Assembly (NCBI GenBank): GCA_963706905.1
Contig: CAVPNY010000015.1
Location: 186,001 to 250,000, forward strand
DNA length: 64,000 nucleotides
Direction: 5' to 3'
Source of the DNA: CAVPNY01 sp963706905
Lineage (GTDB): Bacteria > Chloroflexota > Anaerolineae > Anaerolineales > UBA4823
The position numbers and the translations under genes were made by a program. The notes beneath the pieces were generated by a model. The model had not been told where the DNA came from, did not search any database, and worked only from the letters and a program-made list of their open reading frames with translations. Positions 18,507-27,555 of this stretch are shown here, one piece after another (position 1 is the first letter of the stretch; the number at the start of each line of letters is the position of its first letter).

Positions 18507-19199
18507 TCATTTTTGCGTACTTTTAAAGCATGATTGATCCAGTCTATATCCAATCCCGGGTATCGTTTTTATGTAGGTTGGGTGGGTCGGATCAGGTTCA
18601 AGCTTCAAGCGCAAACGATGGATCAATTGTCTCAGGAGAGTCCGATCGCCTTCCGTCTGGCCCCAAACCTGGCAAATGATCGCATCAAAAGAGAGCGTTT
18701 CGCCAGGACAGGATTTCAAACAATCTAACAATCTCCTCTCCATCGGGGTCAATAAGGTTTGCCTTGATGAAAAGGGTAAGCCAGTGCCAGGTTGATCTGA
18801 ATAGATTTTGTCCATCTGACAAATATATTGATCGGATGGTCGGTGGCTGCGACGAAGGAGCGCGCGCGCCCGAGCTACTAGTTGCTTCGGGCTGAATGGC
18901 TTGGTCATATAAACATCCGCGCCGGCTTCCAACCCGTAGATGATGTCCTCATCCAAATCACGCACCGTAAGCAGGATAATGGGTGTATCTGCCTGTTTAC
19001 GGATGCGTTGGCAAACTGTAAAGCCATCCATCTTGGGAAGATTGACATCCAATACAATTAAATCGGGTTGATTCTCGATCCAGCGTTGCAGAGCAACTAA
19101 GCCATCAAAGGCTTCTATAACTTGAAAGCCCTCTCTGCGGAGGGCGAAGGCGACGATATCAGCAAATACCCGGTCATCATCGACAACTAAAGCTCTCAT
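18507..19199 (-). CDS. OmpR-family response regulator, orphan copy
   Basis: A 230-residue regulator: receiver domain (DDD at the N-terminus, phosphoacceptor in DLIVLDVNLP, conserved KPF) and a C-terminal winged-helix DNA-binding domain (about 125-222). It is very similar in layout to the regulator encoded next door (19333-20010), so one copy probably arose by duplication. It has no adjacent kinase of its own. It lies between two matching four-half-site operators, so it may control itself and the hydrogenase operon. Putative -10 box TAAAGT at 19206-19211 would put the transcript start at or next to the ATG, suggesting a leaderless message. Confidence 0.88.
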   Translation of the reverse strand: MRALVVDDDRVFADIVAFALRREGFQVIEAFDGLVALQRWIENQPDLIVLDVNLPKMDGFTVCQRIRKQADTPIILLTVRDLDEDIIYGLEAGADVYMTKPFSPKQLVARARALLRRSHRPSDQYICQMDKIYSDQPGTGLPFSSRQTLLTPMERRLLDCLKSCPGETLSFDAIICQVWGQTEGDRTLLRQLIHRLRLKLEPDPTHPTYIKTIPGIGYRLDQSCFKSTQK

Positions 19200-19205
19200 G
19201 GTCCC

Positions 19206-19261
19206 ACTTTAGCTGATGCTTGTGACAAACACTGTGATCAAGCCATGACAATCTTGTGATA
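19206..19261 (-). promoter_or_regulatory. Second OmpR/PhoB-type operator array and promoter of the orphan regulator
   Basis: Half-sites GTGACA, GTGATC, ATGACA and GTGATA (plus strand) start at 19222, 19234, 19245 and 19256, the same 12-11-11 spacing as the hydrogenase array and with the odd ATGA half-site in the same third position. TAAAGT at 19206-19211, ten bases past the last half-site, is a candidate -10 box six bases from the ATG. Confidence 0.6.
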
Positions 19262-19307
19262 AATACAAAAACGGATTCTTGGTGTTTTTTCACTCAAGAG
19301 TCCGTTT
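19262..19307 (-). terminator. Intrinsic terminator after the kinase/regulator pair
   Basis: A 13-bp stem with one G-U pair (19269-19281 with 19295-19307) followed on the minus strand by TTTTTGTATTT. It sits 25 bases after the stop of the regulator gene 19333-20010 and would end that operon before the next promoter. Confidence 0.8.
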
Positions 19308-19332
19308 CTTGGATTTTGGGGATAGCGTTGAG

Positions 19333-20010
19333 CTAACGTTCTGCTATAAAGCCATACCCCAGCCCTGGGACTGTGTGAATGTAAGCGGGATTCGCTGGAT
19401 CGATTTCAATCTTGCGCCGGAGCCTGCGTATTAACTGGCGAAGCATATCCCGGTCGCCGCCTTGTGCGCCCCACACATGATCGATCAACGCGTCGAACGT
19501 AAGAATCTGTCCTGAATTGATGATCAAGCAATCCAACAGACGCCCTTCCAGCACAGTCAGGGCGATCGGTTCAGATTCGCCGATTCGGACCTCGCGCCGG
19601 CTGGTAGATAAATGCAAATTGCCTGCCTCTCTAGGAGCAGGGGAGGCCGCCTGCCCCGCTCGGCGTAACACTGCCTGGGCGCGGGCAACAAGCTGGCGCG
19701 GGCTGAATGGCTTGGGGATATAATCATCCGCGCCGAGCTCTAAGCCGTGAACGATATCATCATCCTCACCGCGCACAGTCAGCATGATAATAGGCGTGTC
19801 CGCTTCTTTACGAATGCGCTGGCAAACCGTGAAGCCGTCCATTTTTGGGAGGTTCACATCCAACACGAGCAGGTCAGGTTTATCTTCGGCCCAACGCTGT
19901 AGGGCGGAGAGTCCATCAAAAGCCTGGATCACTTGAAATCCTTCCCTGCGGAGAGCGAAGGCGACTACATCGGCCAATACCCGGTCGTCATCAACGATCA
20001 GTACTTTCAT
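19333..20010 (-). CDS. OmpR-family response regulator
   Basis: A 225-residue winged-helix regulator: MKVLIVDDDRV at the start, phosphoacceptor in DLLVLDVNLP, KPFSPRQLV, and a C-terminal DNA-binding domain ending PAYIHTVPGLGYGF. The ATG at 20008-20010 follows the kinase stop by four bases; an upstream in-frame ATG lies inside the kinase gene and is rejected. It pairs with that kinase by position. Its receiver is nearly the same as that of the orphan regulator, so cross-talk between the kinase and both regulators is plausible. Confidence 0.9.
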   Translation of the reverse strand: MKVLIVDDDRVLADVVAFALRREGFQVIQAFDGLSALQRWAEDKPDLLVLDVNLPKMDGFTVCQRIRKEADTPIIMLTVRGEDDDIVHGLELGADDYIPKPFSPRQLVARAQAVLRRAGQAASPAPREAGNLHLSTSRREVRIGESEPIALTVLEGRLLDCLIINSGQILTFDALIDHVWGAQGGDRDMLRQLIRRLRRKIEIDPANPAYIHTVPGLGYGFIAER

Positions 20011-20014
20011 GGAA

Positions 20015-22111
20015 TCATGCGCCTTTCTCTTCCTTGACCAGCGGAAGGGTAAACCAGAAGGTCGATCCCCCTTCAGGTCGGTCATCGAGGCCCGTCTGAC
20101 CTCCCTGCGCTTCGACAATGGCTTTTACCACGGATAATCCAAGACCAGCCCCGATCTTCAGGTTCTCAGTGTTTGGCTGTGGATAGACGAAGCGCCGGTA
20201 AAGATCATCCCGATTATCGGCTGAAATTCCAGGGCCTCGATCGGAAATATCCACTCGCACAAAGTCATTTATTTGAGAGGCGTTAATCATGATTGCTTCA
20301 TCAGGGGGACCATATTTACTGGCATTTGATAGCAGGTTGACAAGCACCTGCACGGTTCTTCGCGGATCGATTCGCACAGCAGGAAGTTCCTCAGGTAAAT
20401 CGATTATCAGGCGTTGCTCATATTTTTCTAGCAATGGCTGCAAAGTCGCGCCGGCTTCATAAATGATTTTTGGCAGGGAATAGGGTCGTGGGGAAACTCG
20501 GAAATGGCCGGCTTCGATGCTTGCGCTTTCAAGTAAATTATCTACCAGAGTCTGTAGACTTAGAATACCCAGATGCAATGAGCTCAGTAATTCAGCCGTC
20601 TCCTCTGGGCTGTAATCCGATTCTTCTTCAAGCAATAACTCGACTGAAGCAGCCAGGGCAGCTAGCGGAGTACGAAATTCGTGCGAGACATTCGCAATGT
20701 ATTGCCCTAAGAGATGGTGAATAATCTCTTCGGAGCTGACATCGCGGAAAACCAGAGCAACTTCGGATTCGCCTGCCTCGGCAGGGGCCAGGCGTGCACC
20801 AGTAACACTCAGAGAGGCCCAATGTCCATCCGCCAGGACGACGACAATCTTGTTGCGTTGCCCAGGGGTGGGGATGAACTGACTAAACGGGGCGTTACTA
20901 TCGGCCAGGTGAAAGATTTCATCGCAAGAGTGCCCAAGAATTTCGTCACGACTCCAACCAGTGATCCGCTCCGCTCCGTGGCTGAAGAAGGTGATGCGAT
21001 GCTGGTTATCCAGGGTCATGATGCCTTCAACGATCGACTCAAGTAACTGGTTGCTCCATTCTTTCTCCTGCTGGAGATCAGTTAAGGTGTGTTGGAGGTT
21101 TACTCGGGCGCTCTCCAGCGCTTGAGCGACCATGGTTTCTTCGTACACGTGTGTTTCCACTTCAACGGGGGATTGCAAATCTCCCTGACTGATTCGGGAT
21201 GCTGCAGAGGCCAGATTTACCAGCGGCAAGCTAATGTGTCGCGACATGATCGATCCAAACGCAGCCCCTAAAGCGGCGATGGTTACGATCCCGCCTGTTA
21301 GGATCCAAAACAGGCGGCGTTGCGCTGCCACAACATCGGAGACATCCAGTGCTACTTCCAGCTCTAAGCCGGATTCGCCAAGCGGCTGCCGGGTTGCGAA
21401 ATATGGCTGGTCGGAGGATTCAAATCGGTAGGAGTTCGTCTCTCCTGATTTTGAAGCGGAGACCGGTTGGCGGATAATGCGGGCCAGTTCTTGTTGGTCA
21501 GGTGACAGGCTGCTTGTAATGTAATGATCATCTTCGAGGAGGGTGTGCTCCAGACCAGTTTCGGCGCCGGTTTGGATCAAAAAGTCCTGATCGACATCAA
21601 TTCCAACAATGACTTCTCCTGATTTAATATCGTTGCTAAGAAGTGGCCATCTGCCTGTTAGCATGACCTGGGAAGGCTCTCCTGGAGGGGTCGCCAAAAG
21701 AGTATTGGTGCTGGAATCATCACAAATCCCGAGCAGTGTTTCTCCTCCGGAATGGGCGATCATATGGTTATCCAATCCACACACGATGATATGATCCAGG
21801 TCTGCACCATCGCGCAGAGTAGCCAGGTAATCCGCTAACGCACTTTCATCTTGATCCTGCAGAAGTTGGTACAGCATGGGGCGTTCGGCAGTGAGTTTGG
21901 CCATATTTAGAAGCTGACTTTGTTGAGCCGCATAGACAGCCTGGGCAGCAAGTCTCCCGCGCGTGACCTGAGTCCAGGCCTGACGATCGATCTGCTGGCG
22001 GAAGAACAACATGGCGGGCAAGCCGACAACCGTAGCGGTGATGATTACCACTCCAAAGAAGCTCAGGACCAATTGGGAGGGCAGGCTTCGACGATCAAGA
22101 ATAGGCCACAT
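20015..22111 (-). CDS. PhoR-like sensor histidine kinase with extracellular sensor, HAMP and PAS
   Basis: A 698-residue membrane kinase. One transmembrane helix lies near residues 12-36, a large extracytoplasmic sensor follows, then a second helix near 268-290 (LFWILTGGIVTIAALG), a HAMP-like linker, a PAS domain (about 350-460), HisKA with NVSHEFRTPLA, and a HATPase domain with the GAGLGLSVVKAI box. The family senses outside signals and phosphorylates an OmpR-type partner, here the gene four bases downstream. It begins 41 bases after hpt and may share its transcript. Confidence 0.88.
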   Translation of the reverse strand: MWPILDRRSLPSQLVLSFFGVVIITATVVGLPAMLFFRQQIDRQAWTQVTRGRLAAQAVYAAQQSQLLNMAKLTAERPMLYQLLQDQDESALADYLATLRDGADLDHIIVCGLDNHMIAHSGGETLLGICDDSSTNTLLATPPGEPSQVMLTGRWPLLSNDIKSGEVIVGIDVDQDFLIQTGAETGLEHTLLEDDHYITSSLSPDQQELARIIRQPVSASKSGETNSYRFESSDQPYFATRQPLGESGLELEVALDVSDVVAAQRRLFWILTGGIVTIAALGAAFGSIMSRHISLPLVNLASAASRISQGDLQSPVEVETHVYEETMVAQALESARVNLQHTLTDLQQEKEWSNQLLESIVEGIMTLDNQHRITFFSHGAERITGWSRDEILGHSCDEIFHLADSNAPFSQFIPTPGQRNKIVVVLADGHWASLSVTGARLAPAEAGESEVALVFRDVSSEEIIHHLLGQYIANVSHEFRTPLAALAASVELLLEEESDYSPEETAELLSSLHLGILSLQTLVDNLLESASIEAGHFRVSPRPYSLPKIIYEAGATLQPLLEKYEQRLIIDLPEELPAVRIDPRRTVQVLVNLLSNASKYGPPDEAIMINASQINDFVRVDISDRGPGISADNRDDLYRRFVYPQPNTENLKIGAGLGLSVVKAIVEAQGGQTGLDDRPEGGSTFWFTLPLVKEEKGA

Positions 22112-22152
22112 TCAGGTTGTTCGCTGAGACAAACGGATGGTTATTTAGGGAT

Positions 22153-22686
22153 TTACTCGCCTCTCATTTCGGCGATATAAGGGAGTGTGCGAAATTGGTC
22201 TGCGTAGTCAAGGCCATAACCAACCACCCACACATCCGGGATCTCAAATCCCAGATAATCCACTGGACAGTCAAGCCCTTGACGCAGTTTACGAACCAAC
22301 ACGCAGGTGTGCAAGGAAGCCGGGTTGCGACCCTTGAGAACCTGGTACAGGTATTCCAGGGTGTGCCCGGTATCAACAATATCCTCAACAATAATGACAT
22401 GCTGGCCTTCAATGGGTTCCCGCAGATCCATTAATATACGCACAGCCCCAGAACTCGTAGTCTTGCCATAACTGGATAAAGCCATGAAATCGACGCGGTG
22501 GGGAGTATGTATTTGGCGAGCCAGATCGGCGAGAAAAATGAAAGCACCCTTCAAGATTCCGACCAAATAAAGCTGCCCAACACCCGAAAAGTCAGTTTCT
22601 ATCTGGTGGGCCAGCTCTTCAACGCGAGTCTGGATAGTATCTGCTGGAATTAAAACTTGTTTTAATGAAGGATGGATTTCGTTCAT
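22153..22686 (-). CDS. hpt: Hypoxanthine phosphoribosyltransferase
   Basis: A 177-residue purine salvage enzyme that makes IMP or GMP from hypoxanthine or guanine and PRPP. The PRPP-binding loop VIIVEDIVDTGHTL is clear, as are the GILKGAFIFLADL and DFMALSSYG blocks. Length is typical. Upstream of the kinase gene on the same strand. Confidence 0.92.
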   Translation of the reverse strand: MNEIHPSLKQVLIPADTIQTRVEELAHQIETDFSGVGQLYLVGILKGAFIFLADLARQIHTPHRVDFMALSSYGKTTSSGAVRILMDLREPIEGQHVIIVEDIVDTGHTLEYLYQVLKGRNPASLHTCVLVRKLRQGLDCPVDYLGFEIPDVWVVGYGLDYADQFRTLPYIAEMRGE

Positions 22687-22791
22687 GTGAAAAGATCATA
22701 CCACTATCCCGCTGGCTAGGCAAAAAGATGAGTGGAATTATTGAGATGTGGCTGGAAAAATATGGGGATTATACGAATAATATATTTGTAC

Positions 22792-22974
22792 CTAATCTGA
22801 TTCTTGACCTTGCAGTAATGCAGCCAGCGCCAGAGCGAACATCCCAATTGCCAGCAAGGTAACATGAGTCTCCATGGAGGCTGATTTCAGGATACCCAAG
22901 GTGAGGCTGGCTATGGACATACCAAGGGCAACGACTTTCAAGACCAACAGGAGGGTTGGGTTGATGTTCTGCAT
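22792..22974 (-). CDS. Small two-helix membrane protein
   Basis: A 60-residue protein of unknown function. It has two hydrophobic stretches (about residues 5-25 and 33-52) and a charged QGQESD tail. The ATG at 22972-22974 was chosen because AGGAG sits eight bases upstream; a longer form adding 14 residues is possible. It abuts the IS630-type element, so the insertion may have landed just in front of it. Confidence 0.55.
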   Translation of the reverse strand: MQNINPTLLLVLKVVALGMSIASLTLGILKSASMETHVTLLAIGMFALALAALLQGQESD

Positions 22975-23022
22975 GGTGGGGTCTCCTCGATGGATCATAG
23001 CTACTGATCTCTGCATAATAAT

Positions 23023-23598
23023 CTAAACTTCGTAGCCTGCATCATGGATGAACGCCTGGATCAAATTGGGTTTACGCTGCAATCGTTTCTTAGCTTTATA
23101 CAAATGAGCATCCAGCTCAGGAAGGTGGTCACATGCGATATTGGCCAGATCAGCCAGTTTCAGATAGCTCCAGACCCACTCGGTCGGGTTGAGTTCCGGA
23201 GCATATCCAGGTAATCTTTCGAGATGAAGGCGCTGGGTGGCTCCAGATGCCAGGTAATCTCTAAGAAACTGTGAGCGATGAGTTGGGCTGCCATCCCAAA
23301 TCACCAGCAGCAAGCCAGGGATCAAGCGCTGAAGCTGTCCCAGAAAAGCGACCACTTCACGGCTGGTAATCGAATGCATATACGTTTTGAGAAACAACCT
23401 GCCTTGCGGCGTCACTGCGCCGATCACCGAGAGATGGTCATAGGACAAATACTCCTTCAAAATCGGTGTGCAACCGCAAGGGGCATAGGTGCGCACCACC
23501 ATCGGCAGCAGATAGAAGCCCAACTCGTCTATGAAGACGATCGTTCGTCCTTCTTGGGCTGCCTTTTTTTCAACTCTGGCCACCGCTCTGCTTTCCAT
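23023..23598 (-). CDS. IS630-type transposase, DDE catalytic part (frame B)
   Basis: Codes the DDE domain: VFIDELGFYLLP carries the first catalytic Asp, VIWDGSPTHRS the second, and PGYAPELNPTEWVWSYLK the third acidic residue. It overlaps frame A by about 70 bases and is expected to be made by -1 frameshifting at the run of seven A (minus strand; 23564-23570). A separate start at 23598 is less likely. Stop codon lies within the terminal repeat. Confidence 0.85.
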   Translation of the reverse strand: MESRAVARVEKKAAQEGRTIVFIDELGFYLLPMVVRTYAPCGCTPILKEYLSYDHLSVIGAVTPQGRLFLKTYMHSITSREVVAFLGQLQRLIPGLLLVIWDGSPTHRSQFLRDYLASGATQRLHLERLPGYAPELNPTEWVWSYLKLADLANIACDHLPELDAHLYKAKKRLQRKPNLIQAFIHDAGYEV

Positions 23599-24029
23599 CG
23601 CTGGATCTCAGCTTCCTTGCGCTGTTTGGCTCGTCGAATGGGCTTCTGGGGTGTCCAACCCAGCTCTTTCAGAATGCGGCTCACATGGGCAGGGTGGTAC
23701 TTCACGCCCAACTCGCGTTCGATGACCTGCGCTACCCGTGGACAAGTCCATAGATTGCCCCGAAAACCGAAGCTCTCTGCCCCACGTTCTAATAGCCCTG
23801 GAATGCGCCGCCGTTCTTCCGTGCTCAACCGGCGAGGAGAACCGCTGGACTTTTTCGAGTTGAGCGCCGCTTCCCCTCCTTCCTTGCCCGCTTTGATCCA
23901 TTGGCTCACTGCTCCTTTGGTGACGCCCAACGCTTCGCCGATTTGTTTCTGCGCCCAACCTGCTTGGTATAACTTCCAGGCGCGTTTTCGACGTTCTTCC
24001 TTCCAGCTCTTAAGTTCTTTTTTGGCCAT
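23529..24029 (-). CDS. IS630-type transposase, helix-turn-helix part (frame A)
   Basis: A 166-residue N-terminal DNA-binding part with a helix-turn-helix (QIGEALGVTKGAVSQWIKAG) and a second winged-helix block (YHPAHVSRILKELGW). ATG at 24027-24029 chosen because it lies inside the inverted repeats. The frame ends shortly after the A7 slippery run, where -1 slippage joins it to frame B. Confidence 0.85.
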   Translation of the reverse strand: MAKKELKSWKEERRKRAWKLYQAGWAQKQIGEALGVTKGAVSQWIKAGKEGGEAALNSKKSSGSPRRLSTEERRRIPGLLERGAESFGFRGNLWTCPRVAQVIERELGVKYHPAHVSRILKELGWTPQKPIRRAKQRKEAEIQRWKAERWPELKKRQPKKDERSSS

Positions 24030-24114
24030 GCGGCCTATCAAACCATAGTTTAGTTTAATCCGCAAGGATCAGTAATTATATCCTCTGAATTGCGGAAAGG
24101 ACAGACTTCCCGCC

Positions 24115-24681
24115 TTAAATGCTCAAGATAACTGCCTGGCTAAACCTGACTCTCTGCGTGGGAAAAATATTAAAGCCGACAGATTGAGCGACCTGAACCG
24201 TCTGTTGGAAAGCAGACTTAGATACATGACCGGCTGGTTCAACGAGCAGAAATCTGGCAGATGGTTTAAGCAGCAAGTGTACCTCTTCCAAGAAAGCGCG
24301 TTGGTTGGGGACTTCATGCACCATCCAGAAAGCAAGAGCAAAATCAACAGGCTCATTCAATCCAATCCGTTCGAAGGAGCATTGATGCAACCGGACGCGT
24401 GAGGCAAGTCCTTTATGTTGCACACGCCTACGGACGCCAGCCAGCATTTTCTCCTGAACGTCTACAGCAAAGACTTTACCTCGAGGCCCAACAAGCTCAG
24501 CCAGGGCAATAGTGAAATAACCCATACCGCAACCTAGATCCAGGACAGTCTCACCAGGATGGACCAGAGCCCCCAGGATCTCTTCCGGTTTATGCACAAT
24601 CCGGCGCAGAGGGTTATCGAAAGAATATGCAAACCACCAGGGGCAAACTTTGTTGGAGTGTTCAGAGTTCAATTGAGGCAT
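24115..24681 (-). CDS. Class I SAM-dependent methyltransferase
   Basis: A 188-residue protein with the SAM motif I VLDLGCGMGYFTIALAELVG, motif II region KVFAVDVQEKML and a later FALAFWMVHEV block. The substrate is unknown; small-molecule or quinone-type substrates are common for this clan. The ATG at 24679-24681 is preferred over an upstream TTG. Stands alone between the insertion sequence and the toroid-like gene. Confidence 0.75.
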   Translation of the reverse strand: MPQLNSEHSNKVCPWWFAYSFDNPLRRIVHKPEEILGALVHPGETVLDLGCGMGYFTIALAELVGPRGKVFAVDVQEKMLAGVRRRVQHKGLASRVRLHQCSFERIGLNEPVDFALAFWMVHEVPNQRAFLEEVHLLLKPSARFLLVEPAGHVSKSAFQQTVQVAQSVGFNIFPTQRVRFSQAVILSI

Positions 24682-24745
24682 ATTGATCTCGATCACAAGG
24701 TGCAATTTCTGTGCTGAAATGCACCGGAATTAGGAATAAGTCTTA

Positions 24746-25759
24746 TCAGTTTTGATAACTATAATGATGGTTATAAATCCGGCGGAGAATCCGGTACACC
24801 AAAAATGTCAGCCAGGGGGAAGGTTTTTTCTTGTCCGCGAAAGACCAGCCTTTCCAGGGTTGGTACATCGAGCGAGCCGTAAACCGGCCTTGAGGATCGG
24901 CCTGGATCAGGAGCGCTTCAACCATCTCCTTGAAGCGCGGGTCAGTGTGTACAAATTCATAATGACTGAGCACTTCGACTACATGTAATATGTCATACCA
25001 GATGAAGGGATACTTGAGTTTGTGGAAATCAGTGCCGATTCCAAATAGATACGGTTTGAATTCTGCGCGGTGCTGCCAGTGATTTAGCAAAGACTCCGCC
25101 CCGAGACGTGTCACAGGGTTATCTAGAAATTCTGGGAAAAAGGATAGCGCTTTTAGTGCATACACATTGGCGATCGGACAGGGGTCAGCCCTTCGACCAG
25201 GCCCTTTGAACTTCCCGAGTTCTGGCGCTGCTGTACAGCGCCAGCCGTTTTCCTGGACCAGATCCACCAGGTGCAGAGCAGCACGTCTTACTTTCGGATC
25301 TTCTTCTCGGCCCATCGCCAGAAGTGTGTAGAGCAATGTGGGAGAATCACACAGCATCCAGGTCCATTGATCTTGATCGGTTCCGCTAAACGCCTTGGGA
25401 ATATTGATTTGAGTCAGAAAAGCGCCTTCAGCAGATTGTCGGGCGGTTATTGTTGAGATCACCTGGCATATGCCTGGCTCACAGTCGCTCAGCCCAAAAT
25501 CAGCTAATGTGCTCAAAGCGTAGAGCGGGTGAGCAGTGTCATTGTGGCGGCGCAAGGCATAGCCTGGCCAGCTTGCTGCCCTTATGATCAATCCCTGAAC
25601 CTGGCAATGAGCCAACATGGTCTGGTAGTCTGCCTGGACTTCGCCATCTACTTCGGTTTGACCTAATAAATCCAAACGCGTTCGGTAAGCCGTCCAGGGT
25701 TCGCCACTTTCAAGTAGCCAGTTTATATTGCTCTCGATGCAATTTATCCAATCCATCAT
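24746..25759 (-). CDS. Prenyltransferase/squalene-cyclase-like alpha-alpha toroid protein
   Basis: A 337-residue soluble protein with repeated helical segments and W/P-rich turns (YPFIWYDILHVVEVLSHY, PSPWLTFLVYRILRRIY) as seen in alpha-alpha toroid proteins. No catalytic DCTA or DxDD motif of squalene-hopene cyclase is visible, so enzyme activity is not claimed. Not part of an obvious operon; the next gene upstream ends 9 bases before it, so the two may be transcribed together. Confidence 0.5.
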   Translation of the reverse strand: MMDWINCIESNINWLLESGEPWTAYRTRLDLLGQTEVDGEVQADYQTMLAHCQVQGLIIRAASWPGYALRRHNDTAHPLYALSTLADFGLSDCEPGICQVISTITARQSAEGAFLTQINIPKAFSGTDQDQWTWMLCDSPTLLYTLLAMGREEDPKVRRAALHLVDLVQENGWRCTAAPELGKFKGPGRRADPCPIANVYALKALSFFPEFLDNPVTRLGAESLLNHWQHRAEFKPYLFGIGTDFHKLKYPFIWYDILHVVEVLSHYEFVHTDPRFKEMVEALLIQADPQGRFTARSMYQPWKGWSFADKKKPSPWLTFLVYRILRRIYNHHYSYQN

Positions 25760-25768
25760 TTGAAGAGT

Positions 25769-26251
25769 TTAGAGAATCTGAGCTACGGCGGTCAAGAGCA
25801 GGATTGCAACGCCCAGGATTGCCAGGAGATTGACAATCGCTTTCAACTGCTTGATAAAAGGATTGATACCTGGTTTCCCTTTGACCGGTTTGGAGACAGC
25901 GGGAAGGATAGTGCGGTCCGTAAAATACCCCAGCCCGATCATGATCACCACGAGGATATGCTTGATCAGCATGACAATTCCCCAGGTGTTACCAAAATCA
26001 GCGAAGCCTGCATAGCTGGGGTCGAAAAATATTAAATATACCCCGGTAATGATCAGCCCAAACAATGACGCAACCATCAAGATACGAGTGCGGGGGGTTA
26101 CTTGTTCGATCATTTGTCCAATGCTTGAGCCTTTTGGGTCCCTGCCAAATGCTGGTAAAAAGACCAACGCCAGAAGGAGGTAATAACCGATCAGGATCAC
26201 CGTCGACAGGCTGTGCAGCCATAGCGCACCCACTTGCAATGCCTGGTTCAT
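25769..26251 (-). CDS. CopD-like four-helix membrane protein
   Basis: A 160-residue integral membrane protein with four hydrophobic helices (about 10-32, 58-78, 88-110, 137-158). The overall pattern, including the conserved His in GALWLHSLSTVIL and LIKHILVV, resembles the CopD/DUF-type membrane family linked to copper or heme handling, but the match is weak. Ends 9 bases before the toroid-like gene and overlaps the end of the beta-lactamase-family gene by four bases, suggesting one transcript. Confidence 0.5.
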   Translation of the reverse strand: MNQALQVGALWLHSLSTVILIGYYLLLALVFLPAFGRDPKGSSIGQMIEQVTPRTRILMVASLFGLIITGVYLIFFDPSYAGFADFGNTWGIVMLIKHILVVIMIGLGYFTDRTILPAVSKPVKGKPGINPFIKQLKAIVNLLAILGVAILLLTAVAQIL

Positions 26252-27465
26252 TCAACATCTCCTTGGTGCAAGATTATATCTTCGATACCCTTAGCCATCG
26301 CAGGTACATCCGATGTATCCAGATTAGAGAGGATGATAATATCCAGGCGATCGTCTGGATAATAGGCAAAGTAATTGGTAAAGCCGGGTATAGTGCCATC
26401 ATGCCAAAACACGCGATGCCCCTGCGTCTCTGAGACAACCCAGCCATAGCCATACTCTGCTCCGTATTTCTCGGCTGCAACTTGGGGAGAGAAGATCTGG
26501 TCGAGGGTGGGTTGGGAAACCCACTGGTTAGTGAAAAGCGCCTGATGCCAACGATGTAGGTCTTCGGTAGTCGAATATAAACCGCCGGCTGAATAGAGAT
26601 TGGATGGAGAGATAAAAGCGCTATTCTCTAGAAAGCGACCATCGAGAGTATAACCACTGGCTCGGTTTTTAATGATTCGACTGGCGTTGTCATAACCGCT
26701 ATCATCCATGAAAAGCGGCTGGAAGATATTATTTAGCATGAAGTTCTCGTAGCTCATTTTCGACACCGATTCGATCACTGCACCCAAGAGAACATATCCA
26801 GAGTTACTATAATTAAAACGCGTGCCGGGGGAAAAATCCAGCGGTTGGTCTCGAAAAGTATCGATCAGTTCCTGTACCGGGCGGTACAATGCAGCTTCAC
26901 GGAGAGCATTCGGGAAGGCCACATAATCTGGAATACCTGAGGTATGGGTCAGTAAATGGTGAATTGTGATCGGCTGCCAGGCTGCCGGGCAATCTACGAT
27001 GTATTGGCAGATCGGATCGTCTACATCTATCTGGCCGCGTTCCTGAAGCAGCATGATCGCCAGTGCGGTGAAGGGTTTTGTCAGGGAAGCCAGGCGGAAT
27101 ATGGTCGAGGAAGTATTAGGAACGTTGAGTTCCCAATTTGAATATCTGTAACCACCACTTAATAAGATCTGGTCATCCAGAGCAACCAGGACTGAACCAC
27201 TGAACAACGGATAGTTGCTGAGAAGATACTGGTTGATTTCTGAACCTAATTGACCTGACAGCCTGGGAGTCTGTGTTGGGAGGCGATCCGCCTGTGCAAC
27301 AGGCGGATCTTGGGTTGCCTTGGGGGTTGCAGTCTCAGGGGGAGAGGCAATGGAACAGGCTACAAGTACTGTTAGCAGGAGGCTCCCTAAGAGGTAGCGA
27401 GTGATGATCAAATTTTTATGGCGGATACCATTCCATTTTGAATTAATGAGTGGAAGGATTGGCAC
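26248..27465 (-). CDS. Serine beta-lactamase-family (class C-like) lipoprotein
   Basis: A 405-residue exported protein. The N-terminus has a hydrophobic stretch ending in the lipobox LVAC, followed by a Thr/Pro-rich linker. The catalytic motifs are SLTK (in LASLTKPFTA), YSN (in NYSNSGYVLLG) and HDG near the C-terminus. This family includes penicillin-binding peptidases, esterases and D-aminopeptidases, so antibiotic hydrolysis should not be assumed. The stop overlaps the start of the CopD-like gene by four bases. Confidence 0.82.
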   Translation of the reverse strand: MPILPLINSKWNGIRHKNLIITRYLLGSLLLTVLVACSIASPPETATPKATQDPPVAQADRLPTQTPRLSGQLGSEINQYLLSNYPLFSGSVLVALDDQILLSGGYRYSNWELNVPNTSSTIFRLASLTKPFTALAIMLLQERGQIDVDDPICQYIVDCPAAWQPITIHHLLTHTSGIPDYVAFPNALREAALYRPVQELIDTFRDQPLDFSPGTRFNYSNSGYVLLGAVIESVSKMSYENFMLNNIFQPLFMDDSGYDNASRIIKNRASGYTLDGRFLENSAFISPSNLYSAGGLYSTTEDLHRWHQALFTNQWVSQPTLDQIFSPQVAAEKYGAEYGYGWVVSETQGHRVFWHDGTIPGFTNYFAYYPDDRLDIIILSNLDTSDVPAMAKGIEDIILHQGDVE

Positions 27466-27555
27466 AGGTTTGCTCTACCTTTGTATTGATCAAATATCAC
27501 ACCTGATCCGGTGCACCCGCAGTATATCTCAATTCCTATCGATAGGAGTGGAATC

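Larger units (their letters stand above)
23019..24057 (-). mobile_element. IS630-family insertion sequence
   Basis: About 1.04 kb with two overlapping transposase frames. Short ends match as inverted repeats, TAATCTAAACT at 23019-23029 and the reverse complement of TAAACTAAACT at 24047-24057 (10 of 11 identical), each with an outer TA as expected for TA-duplicating IS630 elements. Exact ends are not proven. Confidence 0.8.
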
